Origin: Massospora cicadina
Lineage: Eukaryota; Entomophthoromycota; Entomophthoromycetes; Entomophthorales; Entomophthoraceae
Direction: 5' to 3'
Length of the DNA: 64,000 nt
NCBI GenBank assembly: GCA_022478985.1
Contig: JAKSZP010007882.1
Coordinates: forward strand, 1 to 64,000
This document shows positions 1-10,430 of the stretch, piece by piece (position 1 is the first letter of the stretch; every line of letters starts with the position of its first letter). The notes below the pieces were generated by a model that saw only the letters and a program-made list of their open reading frames with translations, was not told the origin of the DNA and ran no database searches. The position numbers and the translations under genes were made by a program.

Positions 1-740
1 AAAAAGAATCAGATCATTGCGTTTCTACACTTGCTTCTGATGGCAGAACTTAGTGCCTTTCATTAATTTAGATTATTTTTATTAAAAGGGATTTCCAGTG
101 GAAACTGACAAAAGTGTTAACATATTAGTGGATCATGAGCAGCTAGCTGATTTGACCAATAATCAGTAAGAGGATGTGCTCTTATTCAAAAAATACCTGG
201 AGATATTTGCTCAGAATGATAATGATTTGGGATGTGCAAAAAACATGATTTGCAAAGTTGATACTAAGAATATCCATTAATAATAATGAGACCTGTTCAA
301 AGGTCAATAGTGGCGGAAGCAGAGGTCAGCAATGAAATCAGCAAGTTAGTGGAACATGGGTTACTCATTCTGTCATCAAGCTTAAGGGTGAGTTTGATCC
401 TCTTGGTGAAAAAGAAGGATGGATTAAATCTAGTAGTGATTGATTATTGCCAACTGATTAAGATCAATAAGAAAGACCCCTATCCACTGCTTTAAATCAA
501 TAACGTGCTTGATTTCCTGAGGGATTCAAAATGCTTCTAGGCTATGGACCTGATTTTGGGCTAATAGAAATCGATTTTAAAAGAAAATCAGGAAAAATGT
601 GTAATAATTACCATGCTAGGACTATATCAGCTGACCAGAATGCCTAAGGTAATGTAACGCACTAGCGACTTTCCAGCGTTCTATGGATTCAATATTCAGC
701 GACTTGAAGTTATCCTGCATACTAGTATACTTAGATGATA

Positions 741-1304
741 CACAGTGCATTCAAAAAGTTCCGGGACTAACGCTTTAAAGACACAACTTTACAAATAAAT
801 AAATAAACTTTCTTTTATTATAATTTAACATACAACCTTTCCCTCTCTATACATATTTATATTGCTAAAACAATTGTTAAAAGGTATGCGCATAGTTCCT
901 ATTTTTTTATAACCATGTTTAAACCAGCTGTCACATTCTTCTGAATTGTCTCTACTTTATCAAAAGGATGAACCTTCAGTGCCACCTTCAGATTATAATT
1001 ATTCACCCTATTCACCAGATTTGGCTCTTTCTGACTTCTTTCTGTTCTCTAATCTGAAGGTGGCACTGAATGTTCATCCTTTTGATAAAGTAGAGACAAT
1101 TCAGAAGAATGTGACAGCTGGTTTAAACATGGTTATAAAAAAATAGGAACTATGCGCATACCTTTTAACAATTGTTTTAGCAATATAAATATGTATAGAG
1201 AGGGAAAGGTTGTATGTTAAATTATAATAAAAGAAAGTTTATTTATTTATTTGTAAAGTTGTGTCTTTAAAGCGTTAGTCCCGGAACTTTTTGAATGCAC
1301 TGTG
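741..1304. mobile_element. Mariner-derived fold-back element with 255-bp arms
   Basis: The element is a near-perfect palindrome. Its arms are 741-995 and 1050-1304 (255 bp each), with a 54-bp spacer at 996-1049. The ends read CACAGTGCATTCAAAAAG inward from both sides. The dinucleotide TA flanks it on both sides (739-740 and 1305-1306), the target duplication typical of Tc1/mariner transposition. I noticed one clear arm mismatch (AACCTTCAG versus AACATTCAG). The spacer and right arm encode YSPDLALSDFFLFSNLK, the mariner transposase block that carries the third catalytic Asp. The right arm therefore looks like the true 3' end of a mariner and the left arm like an inverted copy of it. Non-autonomous. 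Confidence 0.93.
996..1146 (+). pseudogene. Mariner transposase C-terminal fragment
   Basis: This short frame carries YSPDLALSDFFLFSNLK followed by HPFDKVETIQKNVTAGL. The block matches the Tc1/mariner family motif YSPDLAPSD, whose Asp is the last acidic residue of the catalytic triad, followed by the helical C-terminus. Only about 50 residues remain, so no transposase could be made. It lies wholly within the fold-back element and shows which superfamily that element came from. Confidence 0.8.
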
Positions 1305-1489
1305 TATCTTCATCCTTAGCAGGACCTTCAAAGATCACTTGAAGCATCTGGAAGAATTTTTTAAGCGGTTGGCAACAGCGAATCTAAAAAGTTAGCTGGT
1401 AAAATGCCATTTACTCAAAAAAGAGCTCAAAAACTTAGGGTTTGTCATCAACTCTAATGGATTACAACTGCAACCCATGAAAATAGAAG

Positions 1490-2110
1490 CTATCAATTGT
1501 ATGTCAATCCCAAAAAGTGTTCAGGATATTCAAGTCTTTTTAGGGATAGTAGAATACTATTGTCAATTTATAAAATGACTTTGCTGGAATTGCTGAGCCT
1601 TTATACCACCTACCTAAGGATCCAAAAAATGGATTTATGTGGAACAGTGAGGCACAGAAGTTGTTTTATAAACTCTGAAAATATCTCATGAGCATCCCAG
1701 TGTTAAAATACCCAAATTTTATTTGGGAATCTATAAATCAAGCAGATACCTTGTTAATGGTGATTGGAGCCATTCTAAGTCAATTGGATGGCAATGGGTA
1801 CGAAAATCCATATGCCTAAGTGAGCAGTACCCTATCACCAGCTGAAAGAAACTATACCATAACAGAGCAAGAGTGCCTGGCGTTAATCCATGCCTGTAAA
1901 CAATTTCAAGTCTACATACATGGGACAAACTTTAAAGTTGTAACTGACTCTCATCCCTGCGCTGGCTTCATAATCTGAAGGATCCAGAGGGCCAATTGGC
2001 ATTCTGGGCTTTATAGCTGCAAGCATACAATTTTGGAAATTATCCATAGGGCTGGAGCGGTGCATCAGAATGCTGACAGATTGTCTCAATTGCGAGTTGT
2101 TCATGTGATA
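1490..2110 (+). pseudogene. Element A RNase H region, broken
   Basis: Continuation of A pol. Around 1800-1975 the translation includes SSTLSPAERNYTITEQE and a following YIHGTNFKVVTDS, the RNase H region that degrades the RNA strand after first-strand synthesis. A TAA stands where relatives have Tyr in the AYVS peptide (the intact copy is in B near 8420). Several frameshifts are needed to follow the domain. No working enzyme is possible. Confidence 0.8.
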
Positions 2111-2289
2111 TATCATCAGGCTGATGCATTATTTCAGCGGATTTATCAAAGGAGTTATTGGGAATAAATCCCAGAAATTTGGAACGCGCTATGAAAGGCA
2201 ATGGAAAAACCAATTCAAAAACAATCAATTATACAAAATAATCAAAGGAAAATGGGGTTTATTTCCTAAACCACCGGAACTAGTGGAAA

Positions 2290-2907
2290 TTAATTGAGCC
2301 ACTCATAAGGTCGTTGGCCATGGTAGCCTAAAGAAGAAAGTGGATTATATTCACCAGTGTTATTACCGGGAATTAATCAACTACAAAGTCATGGATTACC
2401 TACCCTTTTGTGTGGAGTGTCAACTTCACAAGCCGCACAAGAATGTCATGAGGTACTGGCTAGTACACCCTGGTTTTGCATGACACGGTGTCCATAGACA
2501 TTATAAGACCATTTAATGTCAGCATGGGAGGTGTGAAGTACATAATCATCACAATAGACTATCTAACCCAATGGGTTGAAAATGAAAGCCCTCAGTAGAA
2601 TGGATGCAATGAGTACGGCAAAGTTTATACTTGACCAAGTGATCTATCAGCACAGATGCTCTCAAGTTATCCTCAGTGACAACGGGACCAAATTTACATC
2701 TTATGCGATTCCAGAGGCTAAATGAACTAATGGGAATATGAGGATTTGTATATGTTCCCTATCATCCAGAAACAAATGGGATGGTGGAAAGAGTGAACGC
2801 ATCTCTAGCCTCAACATTATGAAAGTTGGTCATGGGAAAAATTCCATTTGGGGAGCATATCTGAGTTTGGTCACATTTGTTTATAATATCAGTTACCACT
2901 TGGTGAC
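2290..2907 (+). pseudogene. Element A integrase, N-terminal and core part
   Basis: The zinc-binding HHCC domain is recognisable near 2300-2450: HKVVGHGSLKKK, then FCVECQLHKPHKNV. The catalytic core follows (VKYIIITIDYLTQWVEN near 2530, a GTKF block near 2690). The frame shifts near 2590 and again before the SYHLVT peptide at the insertion point of B. Integrase inserts the cDNA into the genome. This copy is dead through frameshifts and the 10.4-kb insertion; its C-terminus lies at 13289-13710. Confidence 0.85.
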
Positions 2908-4029
2908 TGTTTATATTTATAGGTTTTCTGATTTTCTCAGTTAATAATCTCTATAAATATATTAACTGCACAAGTTCAAGTTTTTGTGTAATTCTCCATG
3001 TTGCATGTTAGTAGTTGATATAATTGTTGATAATAGTATGGCGAATATCATCTGTAGTTGAATTAAAGTATTAGATTTTGGTCCAACGCTCAGCCAGTAT
3101 TTCCTCTTGAAATACTTATCAATTTTTGAATAGGGGACTCGTTCCCTGGTACTGCCTAAATCAATCTACGCTCAGATCCCTGTTTACAGTTTCTCTGTGA
3201 TACACAGTCAGCAGCATCCCCAATTTGATTCAGCTTCTTCTCTGAATCCCCACTCAGATTCTTATCTTTATCCTAAAAGTCTCCCAATGATTCCACAAAG
3301 CAATAATTTCTTTAGAAAGAATAGAACTCAAATGGATTTTGATATAAAATATACCAAGATAATACTCTGGTAATAAGTCTGTAAAGTATTATGTTCTTAG
3401 TGAATTCTTTAGGAAATTTATAGTGGGGATTTGAGTGCCCAACCCTTGGTTGGCATCTCCTCAATGAAACGGCAGCCATTGCTATTGAATTACCCATCCT
3501 CATGCCAGCAGCAATGGTCTTCCCCATCCTGGATATGATTCTGTTGTTGGACATCCTCAAGATCTAAAATGGAAAGACTTAGGAAATGTGTCCCTAGCGT
3601 TTTCCTCTCAATCCGAGTGAACCAACCATATTTGGTAAGTGATCTGCTTAGGTAATGGACTTGTTACCCATTAAGTCAGGTTGTGAGCCAACTAATAATT
3701 CACTAGTTGCAGGTGGCATCACACACATCGCACTTACTCCTTAAATTCCCAATTGGTTAGTGATGAAACCTGACCAATCCCAATCGGTACACCTGAAAAT
3801 TAATCAACTATCAGATACCCCTTTCGTTGGCAACTCTGCCCAATGAGATCTTAAGCATTCATCCAGATCAACCCTGAAAAATCCAACCAGGCGAATAACC
3901 TAAAATCCCCTGAACAAAGTTACCCTAAAATCAGGGCAAACTGATATCCAATTCACTTCACATTAGGGGATTATTTCCTAGCAATCCCTGGTAATCTAGT
4001 TGGCTGGTAATATAGGCAAAATCCCAACA
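2908..4029 (-). repeat. Element B 3' LTR (1122 bp)
   Basis: Aligns over its whole length with 12160-13288. It starts TGTTTATATTTATAGG and ends AAAATCCCAACA. Differences from its partner look mostly like transitions plus small indels. As the element is on the minus strand, this is the 3' LTR. Confidence 0.92.
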
Positions 4030-4046
4030 CATCCCCCCTCTTTCCT
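4030..4046 (-). other. Element B polypurine tract
   Basis: On the minus strand the bases just upstream of the 3' LTR read AGGAAAGAGGGGGGATG, directly followed by TGTTGGGATTTT of the LTR. This is the usual place and composition of the primer for plus-strand cDNA synthesis. Confidence 0.85.
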
Positions 4047-5539
4047 AGATTTCCAGCGAGAAAAGGATCAGGGCAGGAGAACACCTTTTTAGACACTCAG
4101 TCAAATACTTCATTTGCTCAAGTGGATTATGTGTCACAGCTAGTGACATATTTCCTGGTCAACCGCCCTTCTAAAGCCAAGTCCAACAGGCCCTTGGGGC
4201 AGAGACCAGAACCCCCTAAGGGTCATTAATGACCTATCTAAGGTCATTGAAAAAAATGGGTTTTGGCTTTTCCAGCCAGGGCTGAGTAAAACGGCTTATT
4301 TGAGGCAGAAACCCAGGCGGGAATCAAACTTAACACCCAGAAAATCACAAGATATGAGGTTACAAAATCTGACCAAATTCACAAAATTTTGATTTTGTTG
4401 AATAACGACAAATTTGTAGCTCATATCAGATTCCAATCACCACTAGAATCTTCGTGAAGAAATCCCCTATAAATTAAGTCCCAAGATGAGAAAGGCTTTG
4501 CTTTTCTCAGATATTCTGATCATCCTATTAAAGTCTAGGAATTTTGGGCCAATTTTCTGTATAATTTTTGTTTTCTTCAACAAAAAATATACCTATCCGA
4601 AGATCTGTGATGGCTGGAGTTTATTTTCCACTCTGGTTTGCACCCCCTGCTGTATGCGAGCCCTCCACCCACTCTGCCACCTATTCCGCCAGCTCCGCCT
4701 CCTCCTATTTTTCTGGCCTTTGCCTTATATCTTACACTACCCTTCCCAGCTCCCAGGGCCTCTTGTCCCTGATGGTTGTGGCCAGTTTGGTGTGCGTTTT
4801 GCTCCAAATATTTTATATGGAAACACAATACTGACCGTTGGGACGTCTCTTCATTTTGTTGGGTCACTTGGCCTAGTTGTATCGCCTTTGGCCTGTGTCT
4901 TTCCCTCCAGCGACCTCTTGCGCTCCAGTTTCCCTGGCATTATGATCAATCAGTACTCAACGCTGCTCAGGATGACCTTTAGCATACAACTCTCTTCCTC
5001 TTCCTCCTCGCTACTGCCTACTCAGAGTGCAGTCCCCATGACCTTCTGTCATGCTGGGCTGATCGATTTACTCATGACAATATTAATTCCAGGATTCAAT
5101 TTATCCTCATCAGGGCATTTGACCTGCTGTCATGTTTAGGATTCTTGGTCTGGCGTCCTCAATTTCCTGATTTTCTCCTTGTCATCAACAGGAGATTTTT
5201 GCTATCAATGTTCATTTTATAGCCTAATTAAGAATGCTCATTTATGTTCGCCTTGTTATTTTCCCTTAATAACCTCTTGGCTCATATCATTCTTAATTAT
5301 TCTATGGATATCTTATCCCATTAATTTTGAGATTAGTTTCTCTGAAATTGGAGCTTAGTGATCTAGAGTACATAATGTCAACTATCATATAAGTCTGACA
5401 TCCCCCCTCTCATTCAGCTCATATATCAAATTCTGAGTCTTGATACCAACAGCTTCTCAATAGCTTTCTTATCAAGGCCTTTGGCTCTTCCAGCAGATGA
5501 GTTGATCTGCGTGATGAACCTTTTCTATGGTCCTTCCAG
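4047..5539. other. Element B 3' spacer with GC-rich island and second tract
   Basis: No domain is recognised here. Bases 4610-5000 are visibly richer in G and C than the flanks. A 217-codon plus-strand frame (4486-5139) runs antisense to the element; its translation is hydrophobic and Cys/Leu/Ser-rich, with no recognised motif. At 5402-5418 the minus strand reads AGAGGGGGGATG followed by TGTCAGACTT, nearly a copy of the polypurine-tract and LTR junction at 4030. That could mark an embedded LTR remnant of a related element, but I could not find its partner. Confidence 0.4.
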
Positions 5540-6305
5540 GAATCATACTCCTGGTCAAGTACCAGTAGCTAGTCCTTCCATGGAATTACCAGAAATGGTA
5601 ACATACCCTGCTGAAACTAGGTTAGCAATTGTCACAAACAACTCATGACCAATTTTTTCTCTGTTATCAAATCCTGAGTTAGATTGTGAGACTCTCCTGA
5701 ATTTGGCTCCTTTCGCAGATACTCTTAACATCATTGTCAAACCTCCTGAAGCAATGCCCTTTGCTCTCAATTATTTGTTTCTCACTGGATTGGACTTGCT
5801 TCCAGAAATCCTCTTCTGATTTGGTCAATATTACAAGTCAGCTGTCTTGGTATCCAAAATAACCATAAGCAACAGCGTACATTTCAAACTCCCTTATGCA
5901 GAATTAGGTGCCCAAGTCACCAAGGCTTTGTCCATAGCTCTGAATTCTTCCAATCTTGAAAACATCCTATATTGGGATATCGCAGCCTATGCTCTTTGTT
6001 TTGCCAGCCAAGTTCTTTACTTTTTTTGGCCATGAAGCTTCCAGCCTCTCCTGGTTTCCATTGCTCTTTCTGCTTCAGCTTCTGTGAAGCTTGTAGCCAT
6101 TGCTTTCAGGATGCCATTAGCTCCTTTCATGACTATCTCATTTCTGGCGCGTCCCATCAGTATCTTCCACTGATGGCTTTAATGGGGGGCATTATTTGGC
6201 AACCCCCATACAGTATCCCATGCTCATTGCTGGCCCATAGTCTGGAGTTCTTGATGAAACCCATCAGCAGGCGCTCAAGACCAATCTTCTGGCTCTGGTA
6301 ACATA
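5540..6305 (-). pseudogene. Extra degenerate reading frame downstream of B integrase
   Basis: The minus strand holds a charged, helix-rich frame broken by only a few stops. From about 6170 it reads MGRARNEIVMKGANGIL, then EAEAERAMETRRGWKLHG, and after in-frame TAA and TAG codons AISQYRMFSRLEEFRAMDK. A second stretch at 5555-5770 starts MRAKGIASGGLTMMLRV. The composition resembles Gag or another structural protein, but I recognise no family. It lies between integrase and the 3' LTR, where some Ty3/gypsy elements carry an additional ORF. It could also be part of an inserted non-autonomous element. Confidence 0.4.
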
Positions 6306-6954
6306 TTGGGATTACTTAGGGCTATTCACTGACTGCCTCTTCTTGTACTGTTGCTTCCCTCCCCACTCTGGGGTATTGTCTTTGTCTTCTTCCAACATTT
6401 CAATTTCCCCTCCCCTAGTCACTTTCTTGCAGGGATCTAATCTGCTCAACAAACTTAATTTTGAGTAGGTCTAGCCCTCACTAGCATCCAATCTCACATA
6501 AATTTTTATGGGTTTATTTACTCCTACTGTGATCCATCCTCCCTCCCCCAAGAGGTGACATAGGCGGAATCAACCTCAAATCGAGGATAACCAATAAAAA
6601 ATAAAACTTATAAAAATATATCAGTTTTTCTATGTGGTTTTTAATAATCTTCTTTTTCTAATTTTTTATCAATTTTTTTCTTTTTTTTCATGAGGCTTGG
6701 CCTTTTTTGGTTCAGAGTTCCAACTTTTTATTTTATTCCCCCAAACTGGATTCTAGGTATACTTAGACCTACCAGTTTTCTATGGTTCAGAGGTCTTACT
6801 TTTTTAAGACTTGACCATTTAGTTTGGTTCAGCGGTCCTTTTTTGTACTTAACCAAATCATTAGAACATAACCAACTTAATGGTTCAGTGGTCCTTCAGG
6901 AACTCTTTTTGTATTATTATTTTCCTTGATCCATCGCTTTAAATACTTAGCATG
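6306..6954. other. Element B spacer after integrase
   Basis: AT- and T-rich DNA between the extra reading frame and the integrase C-terminus. The 6600-6930 part is pyrimidine-rich on the plus strand, with short recurring TTGGTTCAG-type words. I see no coding signal. Confidence 0.4.
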
Positions 6955-8148
6955 GACTCAATCTACTATCCTTCCATCTAAGGTGTTCTTGATGATTTAG
7001 GCGTCCATCAACATCTTGGCAATAATCTCAAATGGACCTGACCACAATGCATCCAATTTTTTTCTTCTCCCAAAACCATGCATATTGCAATAGGCAACTC
7101 TTTCACCTATTTGGTATTCTGATAAGGCAGTCTAGTTCAAATCCTCCGTCATTTTTGCTCATATCCTTTTCTTCAAAGTAGTATTGCATGCTTGTGATTG
7201 CATTTCAATCAGGATATTAGTCAATCAGTTCAGGTACTGCTTGGAACTCATCCCCAATGTTGGATCCACCACTGAATTTAAAATTGGCAGTAATGCAGCC
7301 TTTCTCCAATATAGCAACTCAAACGGCGTTTTTCCTGTTGCTGTATGATAACTGATATTGTAGGCAAACGTCACCAAACTCAGGTACGTTCCCCACGTGG
7401 AAGTCCTTCCTGCAACCAGCTTCTTCAGCGTCATGGCCAGCATTCCATTAACTCGTTCCAACAATCCATTTGTCTCCAGCCAGTAGGGTACAGACACACT
7501 CCTCAGATCCCCATTACTTCATTTAATTGTGGGATCACATGAGATGTGAAATTTGTCATATTATTGCTCAGCAGGACCTGTGATATTCATGTCAATATAC
7601 TACTTGATCCAGGATGAACTTCGCAGTACTGGTAGCATCTACTTTTTCCAGGGCCTTAGTCTTTATCCATCTTTTCAGATGATTGATCGCAACTATTATG
7701 TACTTGACTCCACCTATGCTCATTGTCAGAGGTCCCATCATCTCAATGGACACCATATGCCAAGAAAATCCAGGGTGGACCATTCAGTATCCAGTCATAT
7801 TCTTATGTGGCTTGTGCAACTGGTACTCCACACAGCAAGCCAGATAGTCCACAACATCATAGTTGATTGACTCCCAGTAGTAGTACTGGCTAATATGGTC
7901 TGTCGTTTTTCTCAGGCCTCCATGCCCAACAACCTTATGAGCAGCTTGAATGATATCTGCTCTTTCCAATGGCTTTGGTAATTATAACTGAGTCCGTTGA
8001 TCATCCTGAATACTTGTCCATCCATGGTTTTGATGTTTTCCATCACTTTTTGAAGTGCACCTTGGATTTCTCGGGGCTCATTCCTAATGACTCCATCAAC
8101 CATTCTCTGTAATATCTCATCCACCTTCTGGTATACCATCTGGACCAT
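6955..8148 (-). pseudogene. Element B integrase, lightly broken
   Basis: Read on the minus strand: 7912-8148 holds the RNase H to integrase linker. At 7784-7969 the zinc-binding peptide AAHKVVGHGGLRKT is followed by CCVEYQLHKPHKN, where the second Cys of the expected CVEC has become Tyr. At 7592-7783 the core includes MSIGGVKYIIVAINHLKRW; the family Asp-Tyr pair before LKRW reads Asn-His. The third catalytic region (VPYWLETNGLLERVN) is at 7440-7497. The C-terminal GPFEII motif, with YQIGERVAYCN before it, lies near 7020-7130. Frames change several times, so it is not one open gene. The layout matches A and D. Confidence 0.85.
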
Positions 8149-8263
8149 TGGTAACCATGATAAGCCATCTGCATTCTGATGAGAAGCCCCCGCTTGGTGG
8201 ACAATCTCATAATCATAAAGCCTGTAACTTTAATGCCCATCATACTAGTCATCTTTCTGGTTC

Positions 8264-8779
8264 TCATAAATTGTGAAGCCAATGCAACAAGGAGTGGTCC
8301 GTCACCATTTTGAAGTGCGTTCCATGGATGTACACCCAAAACTGTTTAAAAGTGTAAATGACCAGAAGGCATTCACGTTCAGTTATGGTGTAGTTCCTCT
8401 CAGTGGCTGAGAGTGTCCAGCTCACATATGCCACCAGATTTTCGTCCCCAAGTTCATCTACTTGGCTCAATATGGCACTGATCGCCATCAACAAAGCATC
8501 AGTTTGTATAATAAATTCTTGATCAAAATTTGGATATTTAAAAATTGGAAAATCTATCAAGTACTGGTGTAACTCATTGAAGGATTTTTGTGCTTCTTCA
8601 TTCCATACAAATCCTTTCTTCAGATCCTTCAGCAGATGGAATAAGGGCTCATCAATTCTGGAAAAATCCCGAATAAATCTCCTATAGTATCTGACCATTC
8701 CAAGGAGCACTTGTATATCTCGGACACTCTTTAGCACATCCATTAATTCTATGGATTCAATCTCTGGGCTTGTTGTCAC
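8264..8779 (-). CDS. Element B RNase H (open 171-codon segment)
   Basis: This minus-strand frame covers the end of the RT connection and RNase H. VRYYRRFIRDFSRIDEPL is the usual RT-to-RNase H tether, and VWNEEAQKSFNELHQYL follows. RNase H motifs are IIQTDALLMAISAIL (TDA with the catalytic Asp present), SWTLSATERNYTITERE (catalytic Glu region), and KMVTDHSLLHWL (last Asp present). The domain order and length suit a Ty3/gypsy RNase H. It overlaps the RT frame by a few bases in another phase, implying one small frameshift between them. It is a fragment of pol, not an independent gene. Confidence 0.85.
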   Translation of the reverse strand: MTTSPEIESIELMDVLKSVRDIQVLLGMVRYYRRFIRDFSRIDEPLFHLLKDLKKGFVWNEEAQKSFNELHQYLIDFPIFKYPNFDQEFIIQTDALLMAISAILSQVDELGDENLVAYVSWTLSATERNYTITERECLLVIYTFKQFWVYIHGTHFKMVTDHSLLHWLHNL

Positions 8780-9350
8780 AGTCCACTAGAGTTGATAACG
8801 AATCCCAGATATTCCAACTCTTTCTTGAAGAAGTGACACTTCCTCAGCTTAATATTTAGGTTGGCTGCGGATAGTCTCTTGAACACTTCCTCCAAGTGGT
8901 GCAAATGGTCAGTAAACGTCCTACTGAACACATTGATATCGTCCAAGTACACCAGGACGCATGACAACTTCAAGTCATTTAGTATAGCATCCATGGCCCT
9001 CTGGAACGTTGCAGGAGCATTGCATAGACCCTGGGACATCCTCGTCAGTTGATATAGCCCCTGCACAGTGATAATCACGCATTTTTCTTGGTCTTCTCTT
9101 GGCAAATCAATTTGCCAATATCCTAATATTAGATCCATCGTGGAAAAATACTTCACTTCTCCAAATCGATCTGCACATCATCAATTCTTGGTAGGGAATA
9201 TGATCCTTCTTTGTAATCTTGTTAAGCTTCTGATAATTTATCACCACCCAATCAGAGCCATCCTTCTTTTTCACAATAAGTATTGGACTCACCCTGGGAC
9301 TTGATGCAGAACTAGAAGCCCATGTTTCACTAGTTTGCTGATTTCTTCCT
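8776..9350 (-). CDS. Element B reverse transcriptase (open segments)
   Basis: Two overlapping minus-strand frames (9107-9292 and 8776-9156) give most of the RT palm and fingers: LIVKKKDGSDWVVINYQKL, then MDLILGYWQIDL, LYQLTRMSQGLCNAPATF, and VYLDDINVFSRTF. The YLDD active site is intact at 8938-8949. The next peptide, CHFFKKELEYLGFVIN, is the thumb start. A frameshift near 9150 separates the two frames. This is the best preserved RT of the window. The element still cannot be autonomous because the other domains are interrupted. Confidence 0.9.
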
Positions 9351-10430
9351 CCATTACCGCTTCAGCTGCCTTTGACTGTCAAATTGGTCTCATCCTGATC
9401 ATCAAATTTTTCCATTATCAACCTTGTGAATCACATCTTTCGCGCATCCCAAATTGTGTTCAACCTCCTGGGCATATATTTCCAATATTTTTATACAATT
9501 TGATCACCTCCTCTTGCTGTCCATCTGTCAGATCAGCGAGTTACTCTCAATCAACCAATAGATTGATATTCTCAGTTACCCCAACCAATAATCCTATCTC
9601 ATCAAGGGTCCCAAAATCGTGAAATTCCTCAGTTTGGCCATTGGGATTAGATAAACAAACATGAAGATCTGATTCTTCTCAATCTTCATTGGTTTTTCAT
9701 TTAAATTTTCCAGGAGAACTCAAATTTCTCCATGACCTGGCATTATTATTCCAGGAGCCACACAAGGCTCTACTCTGGACTTCTTCCAGGGGCTTCTGAC
9801 CTCCCATACAGCAGCTCTGGTATCTCTAATGTCAACCCCATGTTGACTATTATTTGTGATCCCGTTGGTAGGGTCTTTGCACTCTTAATCCTCAGTGGAA
9901 TTCCCCAATTTTCTAGGATCTCCGTAGGCATCTCTTGTCACTTCCAACCAACTAATTGATACTAAATTGGAACAATGCTGTCATTGTATATCAAGTTGAT
10001 GAAGTTGTTTCTCCTAATCATTGGAGCTTCCCCATCCTTTTGATAGACTAATGGTAATGTCTGACCCAATATGGTCAACATATTATCCTCAAAGTTACAA
10101 AAACTTCGTACTTTTATAGAAATTCTGTCCCAATCAGAATGTCATAGTTTTGATTGTCCAAAACTATCGCTGGAACAGACATTACCAAGGATCTGAACCA
10201 AAGTGGAAGAGCGCTATACGCTCCACATGAGATGGTGGTATTTGGCCCAGCTGTCCCATACTCTTCCTTGTGTTCCAAGTCAGGCAAGATCTACATCCTC
10301 TTCACCAGCTTGGTTAAGACAATATTAATGGGCACTCTGCTGTCAACAATTGCCCTCACCCATACTTTTTTTAGTACTAGATGGTCCCAACCCAAGGCCC
10401 TCACCCATACTTGATTACTAGTATATCTAT
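9351..10430 (-). pseudogene. Element B protease and protease-RT linker, broken
   Basis: The aspartic protease, which would cut the Gag-Pol polyprotein, is seen on the minus strand near 10310-10370 as AIVDSRVPINIV. The relative in D reads TDSGAHINIV, so the active-site Gly has become Arg. The rest is frame-shifted. A 29-bp insertion with a 16-bp target duplication (10352-10412) breaks the reading frame just upstream of this motif. The linker towards RT (9351-9700) is only weakly recognisable. Confidence 0.65.
10368..10396 (-). mobile_element. Tiny poly(A)-ended insertion, copy 1 (29 bp)
   Basis: A 29-bp segment sits between two perfect 16-bp copies of GCCCTCACCCATACTT (10352-10367 and 10397-10412). 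On the minus strand the insert ends GACCATCTAGTACTAAAAA. The same core occurs at 20601-20626 and, diverged, at 22561-22579, each with its own target duplication. This is the signature of target-primed retroposition of an almost entirely 5'-truncated RNA. Confidence 0.75.

Larger units (their letters stand above)
180..1480 (+). pseudogene. Element A reverse transcriptase, broken
   Basis: Ty3/gypsy reverse transcriptase, which copies element RNA into cDNA in cytoplasmic particles. From 286 the frame gives RPVQRSIVAEAEV and then LVKKKDGLNLVVIDYCQL, the usual start of the RT palm. At 535-600 the MDLILG block is followed by two stops; the expected Tyr-Trp of this block has become TAA TAG, so Trp TGG to TAG is one clear decay step. 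The YLDD active-site codons lie at 728-739 and are split from the next codon by a fold-back element (741-1304). Reading resumes at 1307 with a phase giving FILSRTFKDHLKHLE. Not functional. Confidence 0.88.
1..2907 (+). mobile_element. Ty3/gypsy element A, 5' fragment (protease end to integrase)
   Basis: Left part of a plus-strand Ty3/gypsy retrotransposon whose 5' LTR and gag lie outside the window. RT, RNase H and integrase-like translations follow in Ty3/gypsy order, broken by stops and frameshifts. The integrase stops after residues SYHLVT at 2907 and resumes at 13289 with VTEKLPFKLLYG, because element B (2908-13288) is inserted there. GTGAC occurs at 2903-2907 and again at 13289-13293 as the target duplication. 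A is a relative of B and D, judged by shared integrase and RT peptides. Confidence 0.9.

Noticed and set aside
4577..4867. Gly-rich minus-strand frame (RKIGGGGAGGIGGRVGGG)
   Set aside because: It overlaps the longer antisense frame in a GC-rich island, and the Gly run is a simple GGC/GGA repeat. No Gly-X-Y spacing, so it is not another collagen-like tract.
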